64,000 nucleotides of DNA, taken from NCBI RefSeq assembly GCF_018860755.1, contig NZ_JAHKPW010000032.1, positions 1 through 64,000 of the forward strand. The letters run 5' to 3'. Each line of letters starts with the position of its first letter. Within the stretch, counting starts at the first letter, position 1. The notes under the pieces are model-generated. The model worked only from the letters and a program-made list of their open reading frames with translations, was not told the DNA's origin and ran no database searches. This DNA comes from Colwellia sp. D2M02 (GTDB lineage Bacteria > Pseudomonadota > Gammaproteobacteria > Enterobacterales > Alteromonadaceae). Below, one piece after another: positions 16,422 to 28,882 of the stretch. The position numbers and the translations under genes were made by a program.

Positions 16422-18130
16422 GCCATACCGATAAACCTACCGCCATTACCTCCTTATCAAATAGTCATATTGTGGAAGATAAAACGTCTGAGCAATTATC
16501 AGCGAATACATCAAAGAATAACATTAGCCCGAGTAAACAACGAAAAGATTTGTTACTTGTTTTAGTCACCGTCGCTCTATTTTATTTAGCGTTTCCCAGT
16601 GGGGGTTATGGACATTTAGCCTGGTTTATTATGATCCCTTTAATGATCGCACTTCATAATACCCAAGGTAAGTACGCTTTTATGCTCGGCTTAGTTGCCG
16701 CGACACTTGGCTGGATGTGCAGCATTTGGTGGGTAGTTGATGGCTTAGCTCAAGTCACTTTCAGTCAAAGTAATATTGTTATCCCTTTTATCTTTGGGTT
16801 TTGTGTATTATTTGCGCTGCCTTATGCCCTCGCTTGCTGGTTACACGCACGGTTTTATTGGGGAAACTCAATCAGTGGCGCATTAAAGTCAGCATTAACT
16901 TTTACCGTCATTGTTAACTACATACCTAATGTACTGCCTGGTAACCTTGCACATGCACTGTACTTAGCACCATTACACATTCAACTCCTTGATATTGGTG
17001 GTGTGCCATTGGTGTTTTTTCTTTTGCATTTTGTTAATTTTCTCTTGGCGACTGCGATTATTAATTGGCGTAAAAAAATCGACCTTAGTGTTAAGTGTAT
17101 CGCTGTAGCATTAAGTTGTTGGTTAATAAATGTTGGTTATGGTTATGTAAAAATAAATGACTTACTTGAGCCGAGTACAGAGCAACCCCCTACGCTTTCA
17201 ATAGCAATGGTGCAGCCAAATGTTGATATTTCGCTGCGTACTCGCGATGACTGGCGACAAACATTACCTAAAATTCAAGAGCTACTGGCTGGGGTAGTAA
17301 GCGCTGAGCCAACCGACTTAATTATTTTACCTGAAATGCCTGTCCCACTTTCTTATAAAAATTATCCACAAGATAAGCACGCTTTTGATGCTGTAATCAA
17401 AAATAACAACCTGTTAATTACAGCGATTGAGCCTATGTTCAACCCTATAACCAATGAAGTTCAAGGCTATTTCAATACTGTTGAGCTTATTAGTGAGCAA
17501 GCGCTTTTACAGCAATATAAAAAACAAAAACTTTTGCCCATTGGAGAATATTTACCCTTTGAAGCACAGCTACCAATATTAAGAACTTTATTTCCTAATG
17601 CTCCCAACTATATCGCGGGTAAACAAACATATACTTTAACGCTAGCCTTAGAGCAGAAAACCATTAATATTGTGCCGTTAATTTGTTATGAAGCGGTTTT
17701 TACTGAATTAGTTGCCAATAGCCTTAAAAAGAATGATCTCAACAAAGAAACTCTTGAGCCGAATAATACGGCAGCTCCCCCTAATTTTAGCGTACTTGTC
17801 AATACCGTTAATGATGCCTGGTTTGGTAACACGGCAGGTCGTGATGTGCATTTAGCTCTTGCTTTATATCGTAGTGTTGAATATAGAAAGCCACTTGTTA
17901 GAGTCACCAATAATGGTGCCAGTGGTATTATTAATCACAAAGGCGAAATTATTAAAGACTCTCAAATAAAGTCATTTACAGCGGATAGCGTGATAACACA
18001 TGTTGATTTAGTTGATATACACAGTATCTACCAGAGATTCCCTTATGGTTTTATGCTGTTAGCAATTATTTTTGTTGTTGTCGTCATTATTAACGAGCAA
18101 TATAAACGAGTTAACAAACCTCGATTTTAG
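16418..18130 (+). CDS. Apolipoprotein N-acyltransferase-like (Lnt-type) membrane nitrilase
   Basis: A 570-residue protein with seven or so membrane helices (about residues 45-240) followed by a periplasmic carbon-nitrogen hydrolase domain (about 255-530) and a final helix. The Lnt triad is intact: E306 (LPEMPVP), K369 (KQKLLPIGEYLP) and C423 (PLICYE); the accessory glutamates E377 and E425 are present. Lnt adds the third acyl chain to lipoproteins. It is about 58 residues longer than E. coli Lnt, with a hydrophilic N-terminal 45 residues and an Asn/Lys-rich insert near 435-455. It is coupled by ATGA overlap to an exosortase and its candidate substrate, not to the usual lnt neighbours (ybeX/leuS), so it may be a specialised paralogue. 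Confidence 0.8.
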   Translation: MSHTDKPTAITSLSNSHIVEDKTSEQLSANTSKNNISPSKQRKDLLLVLVTVALFYLAFPSGGYGHLAWFIMIPLMIALHNTQGKYAFMLGLVAATLGWMCSIWWVVDGLAQVTFSQSNIVIPFIFGFCVLFALPYALACWLHARFYWGNSISGALKSALTFTVIVNYIPNVLPGNLAHALYLAPLHIQLLDIGGVPLVFFLLHFVNFLLATAIINWRKKIDLSVKCIAVALSCWLINVGYGYVKINDLLEPSTEQPPTLSIAMVQPNVDISLRTRDDWRQTLPKIQELLAGVVSAEPTDLIILPEMPVPLSYKNYPQDKHAFDAVIKNNNLLITAIEPMFNPITNEVQGYFNTVELISEQALLQQYKKQKLLPIGEYLPFEAQLPILRTLFPNAPNYIAGKQTYTLTLALEQKTINIVPLICYEAVFTELVANSLKKNDLNKETLEPNNTAAPPNFSVLVNTVNDAWFGNTAGRDVHLALALYRSVEYRKPLVRVTNNGASGIINHKGEIIKDSQIKSFTADSVITHVDLVDIHSIYQRFPYGFMLLAIIFVVVVIINEQYKRVNKPRF

Positions 18131-18134
18131 CTAT

Positions 18135-18169
18135 AAAAAAGCGAATACATAAAAATGCATTCGCTTTCT
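18135..18169. terminator. Bidirectional terminator between the Lnt-like gene and serS
   Basis: A 12-bp stem with one mismatch (AAGCGAATACAT / ATGCATTCGCTT), flanked by A's on the left and T's on the right, lies between two convergent genes. Confidence 0.82.
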
Positions 18170-18196
18170 TGTTCAAGCTTTACAGCTAACTAGCAG

Positions 18197-19483
<1,287 letters not shown>

Positions 19484-19561
19484 TCACATTAATCGTTGAA
19501 AAGTTATAATAATGGGTTAATTGCTGACAAGTTAAGTAATAATACATATAACTTAACTTCT

Positions 19562-19963
19562 CTATTTGGCCAGTGACGATACAATAAACATACCGAGTGC
19601 AGCTGCGCCAATACATAAAACAACATTTAAAAATATATTTAATGTTGCTTTAACGACCTCGCCTTGTTGCAATAATAACAAGGAGTCTAATGAAAATGTA
19701 GAAAAGGTGGTAAAAGCACCTAAAAAACCTATTCCGATGAGTGTTCGGTGAACACTGATATCTAAAATTTCATTCTCTATCAGTTGATAAAGTAAGCCCA
19801 TAACGAGCGATCCGGTGATATTAACCATCAATGTCGCAAAAGGGAAACCTTTTCCTAGCCAATTTAACACTAATTGGGAAATATAAAAGCGCAAACTAGC
19901 GCCACAAGCTCCGCCAATGGCTACAAAGGCGTATAAAGTAAAGTTACTAATAGCGCCGCTCAT
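19562..19963 (-). CDS. crcB: Fluoride channel FluC/CrcB
   Basis: A 133-residue protein with four membrane helices that forms dual-topology dimers exporting fluoride. The conserved [11 protein letters not shown] segment is at about residues 17-27, N48 is in the TLMVNITGS motif, and the [13 protein letters not shown] signature is at 79-91. Its start overlaps the rarA end by 17 bases, which implies coupling. No fluoride riboswitch is recognisable upstream, as expected for an in-operon gene. Confidence 0.94.
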   Translation of the reverse strand: MSGAISNFTLYAFVAIGGACGASLRFYISQLVLNWLGKGFPFATLMVNITGSLVMGLLYQLIENEILDISVHRTLIGIGFLGAFTTFSTFSLDSLLLLQQGEVVKATLNIFLNVVLCIGAAALGMFIVSSLAK

Positions 19964-21443
19964 GACTGTTCCTATTAAGTTGTTCTAAATATTCCAGTTT
20001 CTCTTTGAGCTGCTTTTCAAGGCCACGTTCACTGGGTTGGTAAAGCTGTGTGTATGATTTATCACCTTGCGCTAACGCTTCAGGAAAATAATTCTCACCA
20101 GCGGCAAAAGCATTGGGTTCATTGTGAGCATAGCGATACTCACTGCCATGACCTAAACCTTTGGTAATATCGCTGGTTGCATTTTTTAAATGGTTAGGTA
20201 CATCAAGTTGTGAGGTATCTTGCGCTAATCGTTTTGCTTTTTTAAAGGCATCATAAACGGCATTGCTTTTAGGTGCTAGAGCCATATAAACTGCAGCTTG
20301 CGCAATTGCTCTTTCACCTTCACTGGGACCAACACGATGATAAGTATCCCAGGCATTAACGCCAATTTGTAAAGCTCTTGGATCAGCATTACCAATATCT
20401 TCACTGGCAATGGCTAATAAGCGACGGGCAACATAAAGTGCATCACCACCGGCAGTGAGTATACGTGCATACCAATAAAGCGCAGCATCTGGACTAGAGC
20501 CACGAACCGATTTATGAAAAGCGCTAATCAAATCATAAAAAGCATCACCGCCTTTATCATAAAGTGCTATTTTACTGCCTGAAACTTGTGCTATTAGCCC
20601 TTCAGAAATAAGACACTTACCCTCGCTTGTATCAAGACTATCAACACAGTTTTCAAGCAAATTAAGTAGTCGCCTAGCATCACCGTCACTACGATTGAGT
20701 AAGCTTTGAGCTGCATCGTCACTGAGCGAAACCATTAAGTTTTGCTCGTGTTGATAAAGCGCTATGGCACGACTTAAGACTAAACGTAAATCGTCACTGG
20801 TAAGTTTTTTTAAAATATATAAACGCGCCCGTGAAAGGAGTGCTTTATTTAATTCAAAAGCTGGATTTTCAGTGGTCGCGCCAATAAAAATAATGGTGCC
20901 GTCTTCAATATGCGGTAAAAATGCATCTTGTTGAGATTTATTAAAACGGTGCACTTCGTCAACAAATAATACCGTACGGCGTTGTTGAGCATTAGCACGC
21001 ATTTTTGCACGGTCAATCGCTGCACGTATTTCTTTAACACCAGAAGTGACTGCTGAGACACGTTCAATATCGGCATCGCTATGCTGAGCAATTATCTCAG
21101 CTAAAGTCGTTTTGCCGCTGCCTGGTGGCCCCCAAAAAATTAATGAATGGCAATGACCTTGCGCTATAGCTTGAGCTAAAGGTGACTCTGGCGCTAAAAT
21201 ATGTTGCTGTCCAACATAGTCTTTGAGTGTTTTGGGGCGCATTTTAGCCGCTAATGGCATAAACCCCTGGGGCTCATCTAGCGAAGGCTCAATACCATTA
21301 ATTTTCTTGGCTTGATTACTCTCTACGCCCTCAAGTCCATGCAACATGTCTCTTTCAGATGTATCGAATAAGTCATCTTCAAATAAGCCACTTTGACTTT
21401 GCTGTTGCTTATTAATAGCGCCCTGATTATCGCTTGTCTTCAA
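19947..21443 (-). CDS. rarA: Replication-associated recombination AAA+ ATPase RarA (MgsA)
   Basis: Clamp-loader-like ATPase that acts at stalled replication forks. Walker A is GPPGSGKT (residues 105-112 from this start), Walker [11 protein letters not shown], and sensor 1 IGATTENP. I place the start at TTG 21443 because AAGGTG lies 7 bases upstream and the overlap with lolA is then only 17 bases. The open frame extends to an ATG at 21494 with no ribosome site, which would add 17 residues. The protein carries about 55 extra N-terminal residues, acidic and Ser/Gln-rich, before the conserved PLAAKMRP segment. The true start is uncertain within that region. Confidence 0.92.
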   Translation of the reverse strand: MKTSDNQGAINKQQQSQSGLFEDDLFDTSERDMLHGLEGVESNQAKKINGIEPSLDEPQGFMPLAAKMRPKTLKDYVGQQHILAPESPLAQAIAQGHCHSLIFWGPPGSGKTTLAEIIAQHSDADIERVSAVTSGVKEIRAAIDRAKMRANAQQRRTVLFVDEVHRFNKSQQDAFLPHIEDGTIIFIGATTENPAFELNKALLSRARLYILKKLTSDDLRLVLSRAIALYQHEQNLMVSLSDDAAQSLLNRSDGDARRLLNLLENCVDSLDTSEGKCLISEGLIAQVSGSKIALYDKGGDAFYDLISAFHKSVRGSSPDAALYWYARILTAGGDALYVARRLLAIASEDIGNADPRALQIGVNAWDTYHRVGPSEGERAIAQAAVYMALAPKSNAVYDAFKKAKRLAQDTSQLDVPNHLKNATSDITKGLGHGSEYRYAHNEPNAFAAGENYFPEALAQGDKSYTQLYQPSERGLEKQLKEKLEYLEQLNRNSHERRY

Positions 21444-22155
21444 GTCTAACACCTTGTGGCAAGCTAAAAGAGAATAATTGTGCGTTAGGCGCATCGGTAC
21501 TATTAAAGTTACTTAGAAGTATTTGGCTTACCTGCCCTGTTGCATCTTTAAATGAAAATTCACTTAATTGCGTTGTGCTAGACTCATTGCGGCTAAAGCG
21601 TAACGATAAGCTTTTAATCTGGCTTTCTTGATTTAATGGCGTAATCACAAATTGTTCATTTTTTTGTTCAACTTGATAATTATCCCATAGCGTTTTTTCA
21701 TCACTGGTAAGTAATAATATTGGAGTATTATCAATAGCTTTTGCTAAACTATAAGCACTAGCCTGCTCGATAAATGGGTCATAAAACCACAGTGTTTCAC
21801 CATCACTAACAATAATAGTTTCATCGGGCTCAGTCGTTTGCCAATTGACTAAATTAGGCTTACTAATCGCTAAAGTGCCAGCACCTTGTTGTAATAACTC
21901 TTCACTTTCGCTAAATATTTTTTGAGTAAAGTCTGCGCTAAAATACGTTAATTCAGATAAGGTTGCCATTAATCTTGCTTTATCTTGCGCACTACGTTCG
22001 TCCGTAGTATTTAACACTTGCGTTGCCACTGACTCAATAGCTGTGTCTTTAGTTGCCGGTGTAACACTTACCTCAGCATGTACACTAAAATGACTTAATA
22101 CGGGAATGCTCAATAACGTTGCTAAACGAATTTTTTTTAAAAGTGTTGGGGACAT
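21427..22155 (-). CDS. lolA: Outer-membrane lipoprotein carrier protein LolA
   Basis: Periplasmic chaperone that carries lipoproteins from LolCDE to LolB. A signal peptide with a basic N-terminus ends at about A27 (FSVHA|EVSV). The mature protein shows the LolA pattern [33 protein letters not shown] and [16 protein letters not shown]. At 242 residues it is about 40 longer than E. coli LolA because of an extended spacer after the signal peptide. It sits between ftsK and rarA, the classic lolA location. Confidence 0.95.
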   Translation of the reverse strand: MSPTLLKKIRLATLLSIPVLSHFSVHAEVSVTPATKDTAIESVATQVLNTTDERSAQDKARLMATLSELTYFSADFTQKIFSESEELLQQGAGTLAISKPNLVNWQTTEPDETIIVSDGETLWFYDPFIEQASAYSLAKAIDNTPILLLTSDEKTLWDNYQVEQKNEQFVITPLNQESQIKSLSLRFSRNESSTTQLSEFSFKDATGQVSQILLSNFNSTDAPNAQLFSFSLPQGVRLEDKR

Positions 22156-22217
22156 CTAATTAATAAACCTTCTTCAATAAACCTAAGTAGTACAAACTAT
22201 TATTTCAATTGTGTTAG

Positions 22218-24803
22218 TTAAAAGTCACGCACAGGTGGCGGCGCTAATACTTCACGGGCACCGTTATGTCCAGGTGTTGAGACTACGCCTTGTATTTCCA
22301 TTTGCTCAACAATACGTGCTGCGCGGTTATAGCCAATTCTAAATTGACGTTGCACACTTGAAATTGATACGCGGCGTTTTTCAGTCACAAACTGAATCGC
22401 TTCATCATAAAGCGCGTCAAGCTCTTCTTCTCCACCACCTTCAGCTTGCTCGCCAGGTAATAAAATATCTTGCTCATTCTCACCAGAAAGAATTTCATCT
22501 ATGTAATTAGGCTCGCCGCGAGACTGCCAGTCTTTTACAACCGCATGCACTTCATGATCGTCAATAAATGCGCCATGTACACGCGTAGGAACACCTGTGC
22601 CCGGCGGTAAGTAAAGCATATCACCCATTCCGAGTAACTGCTCAGCACCTTGTTGATCTAATATGGTACGGGAGTTTAAACCAGAAGAAACTTGAAACGC
22701 CATACGCGTTGGAATATTTGCTTTAATTAAACCCGTGATAACATCAACTGATGGGCGCTGTGTTGCTAACACCAAATGAATACCTGCAGCACGTGCTTTT
22801 TGTGCGATACGTGCAATTAACTCTTCTACTTTTTTACCAACAATCATCATCATGTCGGCAAATTCATCAACAATAACCACAATACTTGGCAGTTTCTCTA
22901 ATAACGGTGCGGTTTGGTCTAAACCGTCATTTGGTTGCCATGTAGGATCAATAATAGGTTGTCCACTTGCTTCAGCGTCACGAATTTTTTTGTTGTAACC
23001 TTTCAGGTTTCTCACCCCTAAAGCAGACATCACTTTATAGCGACGTTCCATTTCACCGACACACCAACGCAGCGCGTTAGCTGCATCTTTCATGTCAGTT
23101 ACCACTTCAGCTAATAAATGAGGAATACCTTCATAAACACTTAACTCAAGCATTTTAGGGTCGATCATAATTAAACGGACGTCTTCAGGCGTAGATTTAT
23201 ATAACAAGCTGACAATCATGGTGTTAACACCCACTGATTTACCTGAGCCTGTAGTACCTGCTACCAATAAATGTGGCATTTTACCCAAATCAACAACCAC
23301 GGGTTCACCAGCAATATCTTTACCTAACACCATAGTTAATGGCGAGGTTGCCTCTTCAAAAGCAGGACATGAAATTACTTCGCTTAGGCGAACAATTTCA
23401 CGGTGTTTATTTGGTAATTCTAAGCCGATAACCGACTTTCCTGGAATAACTTCAACAACGCGGACACTAATCGCAGATAATGCTCGTGCTAAATCTTTTG
23501 ATAAACTGGTAATTTTACTGACTTTAACACCAGGAGCTAAATCAAGTTCAAAGCGAGTAATAACTGGGCCTGGATAAACTGAAACGACCTCAGCGACAAT
23601 ATTAAAATCAAGTAACTTGGCTTCAACTAGGCGGCTCACTTGATCAAGCTCTTCTTGGTTAATTGGATTTTTTGCTTTATCGGGTCTATCTAACAAGTCA
23701 ATGGAAGGCATCCCTTGGAATTTATCTTCTTCGACCACTAAATTAACTTGACCATTGCTGTTGTCTAACTGTTGTTCAAATGTTGATGTTTTATTGGCTG
23801 TGGCTGGAGTTTTAGTAGCGGTTCTCGTTTTAGGCTCAGCCTCATCATCAGCAATATGTAACTGTTCTACGTCGGTAAATGCCGCGGCAATTTCATCTTC
23901 ACTAACATGCTCTTGTACATTCATCGCCAATGGCTCAGTTAGCAACTCATTAATATCAATAAAGGGTTCACTTTTTTCATGTGAGCGATAATCATCTGCG
24001 CTCAGTATAGTTGAATCATCATTATTATCCGCTGTACTTGAGTCAGTTTGTGTAATAAGCGGCGATTTATTTAAGCTGTTACTATCTGATGTGAAATCAT
24101 CATCTTCAGCACTGTCGGCGGTAGGGTTTTTACTATGGTCATATTGTGTACCAAAATGCTCTTTAATTAAAGCAGGTAGCGTTAACAGCCAATTAAATGA
24201 GGCAATAGTATATTGACCAACGCTATCAACAAACTTTAACCACGAAAAACCCGTTAAAAGCACAAAACCAGAGCAGGTAAATAGTAGAAATAATAAGGTA
24301 CTACCAACAAAAGAAAGATAAGGAAGTACTGCTTTACTGATTACATCCCCTAAAATACCACCGGCAGAAAAATAGAATATATCATCAAAATTCATGCTCG
24401 CTAAAGACGTAATACCAAGATAGAGCATGAAAAAACCAACAAGCTTTAAGCCTAAGGTTAAATAATCCAGCGCCATAACTTGATGAAAGCGTTGAAACAA
24501 TAACCAGCCAACAATTGCAGTAACAAAAGGTAAGGTGTAAGCAATTAAGCCAAATAAGTTTAGTAATAAATCTGATAAATAAGCCCCTACTGCCCCGCCT
24601 AAATTGCGTACAGGGGTTTGATAACCAGTTTGCGCCCAGCCGGGATCGGCGGGATCAAAACTTAATAATGCCAACACCATAAATAAAGCAAAGGCGCTAA
24701 AACATAACAAGCCAGCCTCAAGCAAGCGCTGTACACCAGAAAGTTGTTTGTTGCTGATATCGGCAACACTGTTATCACTATTTTCTACAAGTTCAGAAGA
24801 CAA
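22218..24803 (-). CDS. ftsK: DNA translocase FtsK
   Basis: Septal DNA pump that coordinates chromosome segregation with division and activates XerCD. Four or five N-terminal membrane helices (about residues 30-200) are followed by an acidic, Ser/Asp/Thr-rich linker (about 215-360). The motor has Walker [11 protein letters not shown] with K522 and Walker [14 protein letters not shown], and the C-terminal winged-helix gamma domain spans about 795-855. At 861 residues the linker is much shorter than in E. coli FtsK (1329). It lies downstream of lrp and upstream of lolA, the usual order. Confidence 0.97.
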   Translation of the reverse strand: MSSELVENSDNSVADISNKQLSGVQRLLEAGLLCFSAFALFMVLALLSFDPADPGWAQTGYQTPVRNLGGAVGAYLSDLLLNLFGLIAYTLPFVTAIVGWLLFQRFHQVMALDYLTLGLKLVGFFMLYLGITSLASMNFDDIFYFSAGGILGDVISKAVLPYLSFVGSTLLFLLFTCSGFVLLTGFSWLKFVDSVGQYTIASFNWLLTLPALIKEHFGTQYDHSKNPTADSAEDDDFTSDSNSLNKSPLITQTDSSTADNNDDSTILSADDYRSHEKSEPFIDINELLTEPLAMNVQEHVSEDEIAAAFTDVEQLHIADDEAEPKTRTATKTPATANKTSTFEQQLDNSNGQVNLVVEEDKFQGMPSIDLLDRPDKAKNPINQEELDQVSRLVEAKLLDFNIVAEVVSVYPGPVITRFELDLAPGVKVSKITSLSKDLARALSAISVRVVEVIPGKSVIGLELPNKHREIVRLSEVISCPAFEEATSPLTMVLGKDIAGEPVVVDLGKMPHLLVAGTTGSGKSVGVNTMIVSLLYKSTPEDVRLIMIDPKMLELSVYEGIPHLLAEVVTDMKDAANALRWCVGEMERRYKVMSALGVRNLKGYNKKIRDAEASGQPIIDPTWQPNDGLDQTAPLLEKLPSIVVIVDEFADMMMIVGKKVEELIARIAQKARAAGIHLVLATQRPSVDVITGLIKANIPTRMAFQVSSGLNSRTILDQQGAEQLLGMGDMLYLPPGTGVPTRVHGAFIDDHEVHAVVKDWQSRGEPNYIDEILSGENEQDILLPGEQAEGGGEEELDALYDEAIQFVTEKRRVSISSVQRQFRIGYNRAARIVEQMEIQGVVSTPGHNGAREVLAPPPVRDF

Positions 24804-24854
24804 TTATTCGTACCATCGGGAAAATTAATAAGAAGAAAGGAATAAAATAACAAA

Positions 24855-25337
24855 TTAACGGTTAATTGGCAGCATATTCGATGATTTAATTTCATCCATC
24901 ACCACATAAGTTCTACTTGCACTTACTGCGGGCAACCGTAATAAGGTATCACCTAGTAACTCTCTATAGGCTAACATATCTTTAACTCTTGTTTTTAAAA
25001 GAAAATCGAAATTACCTGAAACTAAGTGACATTCTTGAATAACATCAAGTTTATGTACCGCTGCGGCAAACTCATCAAAAACATCGGGGCTGGTTTTAGT
25101 TAAGGTTATTTCAACTAACACTAATAAAGCAGCATCAAGCTTCATAGGATTAAGAGTGGCGCGATAACCGGTGATGTATTTTTCTTTTTCAAGACGCTTA
25201 ACTCTTTCTAAGCAAGGCGTTGGGCTTAAACCGACACGTTTAGATAATTCAACATTGGTCAACCTGCCATCCTTTTGTAATTCAATAAGAATGTTTTTAT
25301 CAATACGATCGATATTTTTACCTATAGTGATACTCAT
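24855..25337 (-). CDS. lrp: Leucine-responsive regulatory protein Lrp
   Basis: Global feast/famine transcription regulator. The 160 residues hold an N-terminal winged HTH (about 10-60; DRIDKNILIELQKDGRLTNVELSKRVGLSPTPC) and a C-terminal RAM ligand-binding domain (about 70-150), very close to E. coli Lrp (164). It is transcribed away from ald, and a near-consensus Lrp site lies close to the ald start codon. It is first in the order lrp-ftsK-lolA-rarA. Confidence 0.95.
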   Translation of the reverse strand: MSITIGKNIDRIDKNILIELQKDGRLTNVELSKRVGLSPTPCLERVKRLEKEKYITGYRATLNPMKLDAALLVLVEITLTKTSPDVFDEFAAAVHKLDVIQECHLVSGNFDFLLKTRVKDMLAYRELLGDTLLRLPAVSASRTYVVMDEIKSSNMLPINR

Positions 25338-25463
25338 TTTTATATAACTCTAAAATAATGGACTGTTGCAGCATTATATATCGAAGCAAATTAAATAACG
25401 ACAGGTTATTCTACAAATATATCACTATACTAGTCGCAAATATTACAGGCACTCTCATGTGCT

Positions 25464-25478
25464 TAGCATAATATGCTA
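25464..25478. promoter_or_regulatory. Lrp-like operator between lrp and ald
   Basis: TAGCATAATATGCTA is a perfect 15-bp palindrome. It matches the E. coli Lrp consensus YAGHAWATTWTDCTR at 14 of 15 positions (only the central base differs). It ends 28 bases before the ald ATG and covers an upstream in-frame ATG. Its position between lrp and an alanine catabolic gene fits regulation of ald, lrp or both by the adjacent regulator. The direction of control cannot be read from sequence. Confidence 0.6.
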
Positions 25479-25506
25479 CAACAAACTTTGCTTAAGAGAG
25501 ATTAGT

Positions 25507-26625
25507 ATGATTATTGGTGTACCTAAAGAAATTAAAAACCACGAATACCGTGTTGGTATGGTACCTGCGAGCGTTCGTGAATTAGTTAATCACGGTCATA
25601 GTGTTATTATTGAAACGAATGCTGGTAGTGGTATTGGTTTTACAGACACAGATTACATTGAAGCTGGTGCTTCAATTTTAGCAACGGCAAGTGACGTTTT
25701 TGCCCAAGCAGAGATGATTGTAAAGGTTAAAGAACCTCAAGCAGTAGAACGTGCTATGTTACGTGAAGGTCAAATTTTATTCACTTACTTACATTTAGCA
25801 CCTGATTTACCACAAACTCAAGATTTAGTGAAAAGCAAATCAATTTGTATTGCCTATGAAACAGTAACCGATGCTAACGGTGGTTTACCATTATTAGCAC
25901 CAATGTCTGAAGTGGCTGGTCGTATGTCAATTCAAGCAGGCGCACAAGCTTTAGAAAAATCAAATGCCGGTTGTGGCATGTTATTAGGTGGCGTACCCGG
26001 TGTTGAGCCAGCTAAAGTAGTTATTATTGGCGGTGGTATGGTTGGTAATAACGCGGCACAAATGGCAGTAGGCATGGGTGCTGAAGTAGTTATTCTTGAT
26101 CGTAATGTAAATGTTTTACGTAAACTTGATGCACAATTTGGTAACAAAATTAAAGCAATCTACTCAACAGCTGACGCACTTGAAAAGCACGTATTAGAAG
26201 CTGACTTAGTCATTGGCGGTGTATTAATTCCAGGTGCAGCAGCGCCTAAATTGGTTACTAAAGAGCATATTAAAAACATGAAGCCTGGCTCTGCTATTGT
26301 TGATGTAGCGATTGATCAAGGTGGTTGTATTGAAACCTCTTACGCAACAACTCACGCTGAGCCAACTTTTATTGTTGATGATGTTGTACATTACTGTGTA
26401 GCAAATATGCCAGGTGCTGTGCCTCGTACCTCTACTTTTGCATTAAACAATGCGACATTACCATACATTATTCAGTTAGCGAATAAAGGCTACAAGCAAG
26501 CACTTAATGATAATGCTCATTTATTAAATGGCTTAAACGTTATTAATGGCCAAGTAACGGTTAGAGAAGTTGCTGAAAACTTAGGCTTTGAATACGTTGC
26601 TCCTGCAACAGCATTAAATGCTTAA
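25507..26625 (+). CDS. ald: Alanine dehydrogenase
   Basis: NAD-dependent oxidative deamination of L-alanine to pyruvate and ammonia (reversible). The start is ATG 25507, with AAGAGAG upstream, giving 372 residues, the family length. An in-frame ATG at 25459 lies before the Lrp palindrome and is unlikely. Catalytic residues are K75 (VKVKEPQ) and H96 (YLHLAP). The Rossmann motif VVIIGGGMVGNNAA is at about 168-181. Being divergent from lrp, with an Lrp-like site in front, suggests alanine-responsive control. Confidence 0.96.
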   Translation: MIIGVPKEIKNHEYRVGMVPASVRELVNHGHSVIIETNAGSGIGFTDTDYIEAGASILATASDVFAQAEMIVKVKEPQAVERAMLREGQILFTYLHLAPDLPQTQDLVKSKSICIAYETVTDANGGLPLLAPMSEVAGRMSIQAGAQALEKSNAGCGMLLGGVPGVEPAKVVIIGGGMVGNNAAQMAVGMGAEVVILDRNVNVLRKLDAQFGNKIKAIYSTADALEKHVLEADLVIGGVLIPGAAAPKLVTKEHIKNMKPGSAIVDVAIDQGGCIETSYATTHAEPTFIVDDVVHYCVANMPGAVPRTSTFALNNATLPYIIQLANKGYKQALNDNAHLLNGLNVINGQVTVREVAENLGFEYVAPATALNA

Positions 26626-26695
26626 TAAATATGTAAAATAAGTGATAACCCTTCACCGCTAAATTTTTCAGTTGAATAATTATCACGCTAAATAG

Positions 26696-26737
26696 CGCAC
26701 TTTTGCTTACACTTGAGCAAAAGTGCGTTTTTTTTTG
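26696..26737 (+). terminator. Rho-independent terminator of ald
   Basis: A 12-bp perfect stem (CGCACTTTTGCT / AGCAAAAGTGCG) is followed by nine T's, 70 bases past the ald stop. Confidence 0.88.
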
Positions 26738-26865
26738 TTTAGCATATAACAAACTGGCTATTTACCCCCTTGCTTTATTTCCTTATCATCCCAATCAATT
26801 AAAGTAACTTTATTCATCAAAATACCCTGTTGGCTTTAAATATAGTCAGTTTCTGGGTTACTTGA

Positions 26866-27873
<1,008 letters not shown>

Positions 27874-27978
27874 TAAACCTGATTTCAGGTTGATAAGCAT
27901 TGAATGTTAGTGCTTGTTACACGTAAAAAAAACAAATACTAGCGGCTTATATATCTATATTGGTAAGCCTCACTCAAT

Positions 27979-28007
27979 AAAAAGAGCATTTCGTGCTCTT
28001 TTTTTAT
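27979..28007 (+). terminator. Rho-independent terminator of trxB
   Basis: An 8-bp stem (AAAGAGCA / TGCTCTTT) with a 5-base loop and a long T run, about 105 bases past the trxB stop. Confidence 0.85.
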
Positions 28008-28147
28008 GTTTATCGTTTATTGCTTTACCGTGTATTATCTAAAGGTGTTTTACTTTTAATTCACCCTTATTGTTTTCATGTATCTTAACCTCAATAAAAA
28101 TAAGTTAATCATAATATTATCAACAATATCAGTATGAAGAGTGCCGT

Positions 28148-28876
28148 ATGTTATATCAATTAGATGATAATGATCTAAGCTTCCCTCCTATTAAATTAGC
28201 CCTAACAGAGCCCAATGGTTTATTAGCTTTTGGTGGTGATTTATCCATAGAGCGGTTAAAAAATGCTTATCAGCAAGGTATTTTCCCGTGGTATTCATCA
28301 CAAGATCCTTTGATGTGGTGGTCGCCTAACCCCAGAGCGATTATTCCTATTGATACGTTAAAAATAAATCGTACTTTACGTAAGTTTATAAAAAAGTCTC
28401 CTTATCGTATTACCTTAAACCAGCAATTTGCTGAGGTTATTGATCTTTGTGCAGACGCGCCCTTTCGCAAAGATGGCACTTGGATTGTCGATGAAATGCA
28501 AACCGCTTATATTGCACTTCATCAACGAGGGTTAGCCCATTCAATTGAAGTTTGGCAAGACCATCAAGATGAAAATAACAATCACCACAGCAAACTTGTT
28601 GGCGGCTTATACGGCGTTGCTATTAATGGTTTTTTCTCCGGTGAATCAATGTTTTATACGCAGCCCAACGCCTCTAAATGTGCGTTAGTAGCCTTGGCAA
28701 AATTATTAAGCGAAATTAATATTGACTTTATTGACTGTCAATTACTCAACCCCTTTTTAGCCGATATGGGCGCTATAGAAGTAAGTAGAGATGAATTTAC
28801 CCTGATGAAAGATACAGCCCTGTCTGTTATAGTGCCTAATAACTTCTGGGATCCTAAAACGTTATCACTATGCTAG
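28148..28876 (+). CDS. aat: Leucyl/phenylalanyl-tRNA--protein transferase
   Basis: N-degron enzyme that adds Leu or Phe to proteins with N-terminal Lys or Arg, marking them for ClpS/ClpAP. The 242 residues compare with 234 in E. coli. Diagnostic segments are PPIKLALTEPNGLLAFGGDLS, AYQQGIFPWYS, PLMWWSPNPRAII and GGLYGVAINGFFSGESMF. It is followed by a periplasmic-binding-like protein and then bpt, the second N-end-rule transferase. Confidence 0.95.
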   Translation: MLYQLDDNDLSFPPIKLALTEPNGLLAFGGDLSIERLKNAYQQGIFPWYSSQDPLMWWSPNPRAIIPIDTLKINRTLRKFIKKSPYRITLNQQFAEVIDLCADAPFRKDGTWIVDEMQTAYIALHQRGLAHSIEVWQDHQDENNNHHSKLVGGLYGVAINGFFSGESMFYTQPNASKCALVALAKLLSEINIDFIDCQLLNPFLADMGAIEVSRDEFTLMKDTALSVIVPNNFWDPKTLSLC

Positions 28877-28882
28877 AGGGTT

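Noticed and set aside
23218-23577. 119-residue open frame antisense to ftsK
   Set aside because: Lies inside the highly conserved FtsK motor domain; simple antisense frame with no initiation signal.
25459-25506. Upstream in-frame ATG that would add 16 residues to Ald
   Set aside because: It precedes the Lrp-like palindrome, lacks a ribosome site, and the added residues are absent from the family; ATG 25507 has AAGAGAG.
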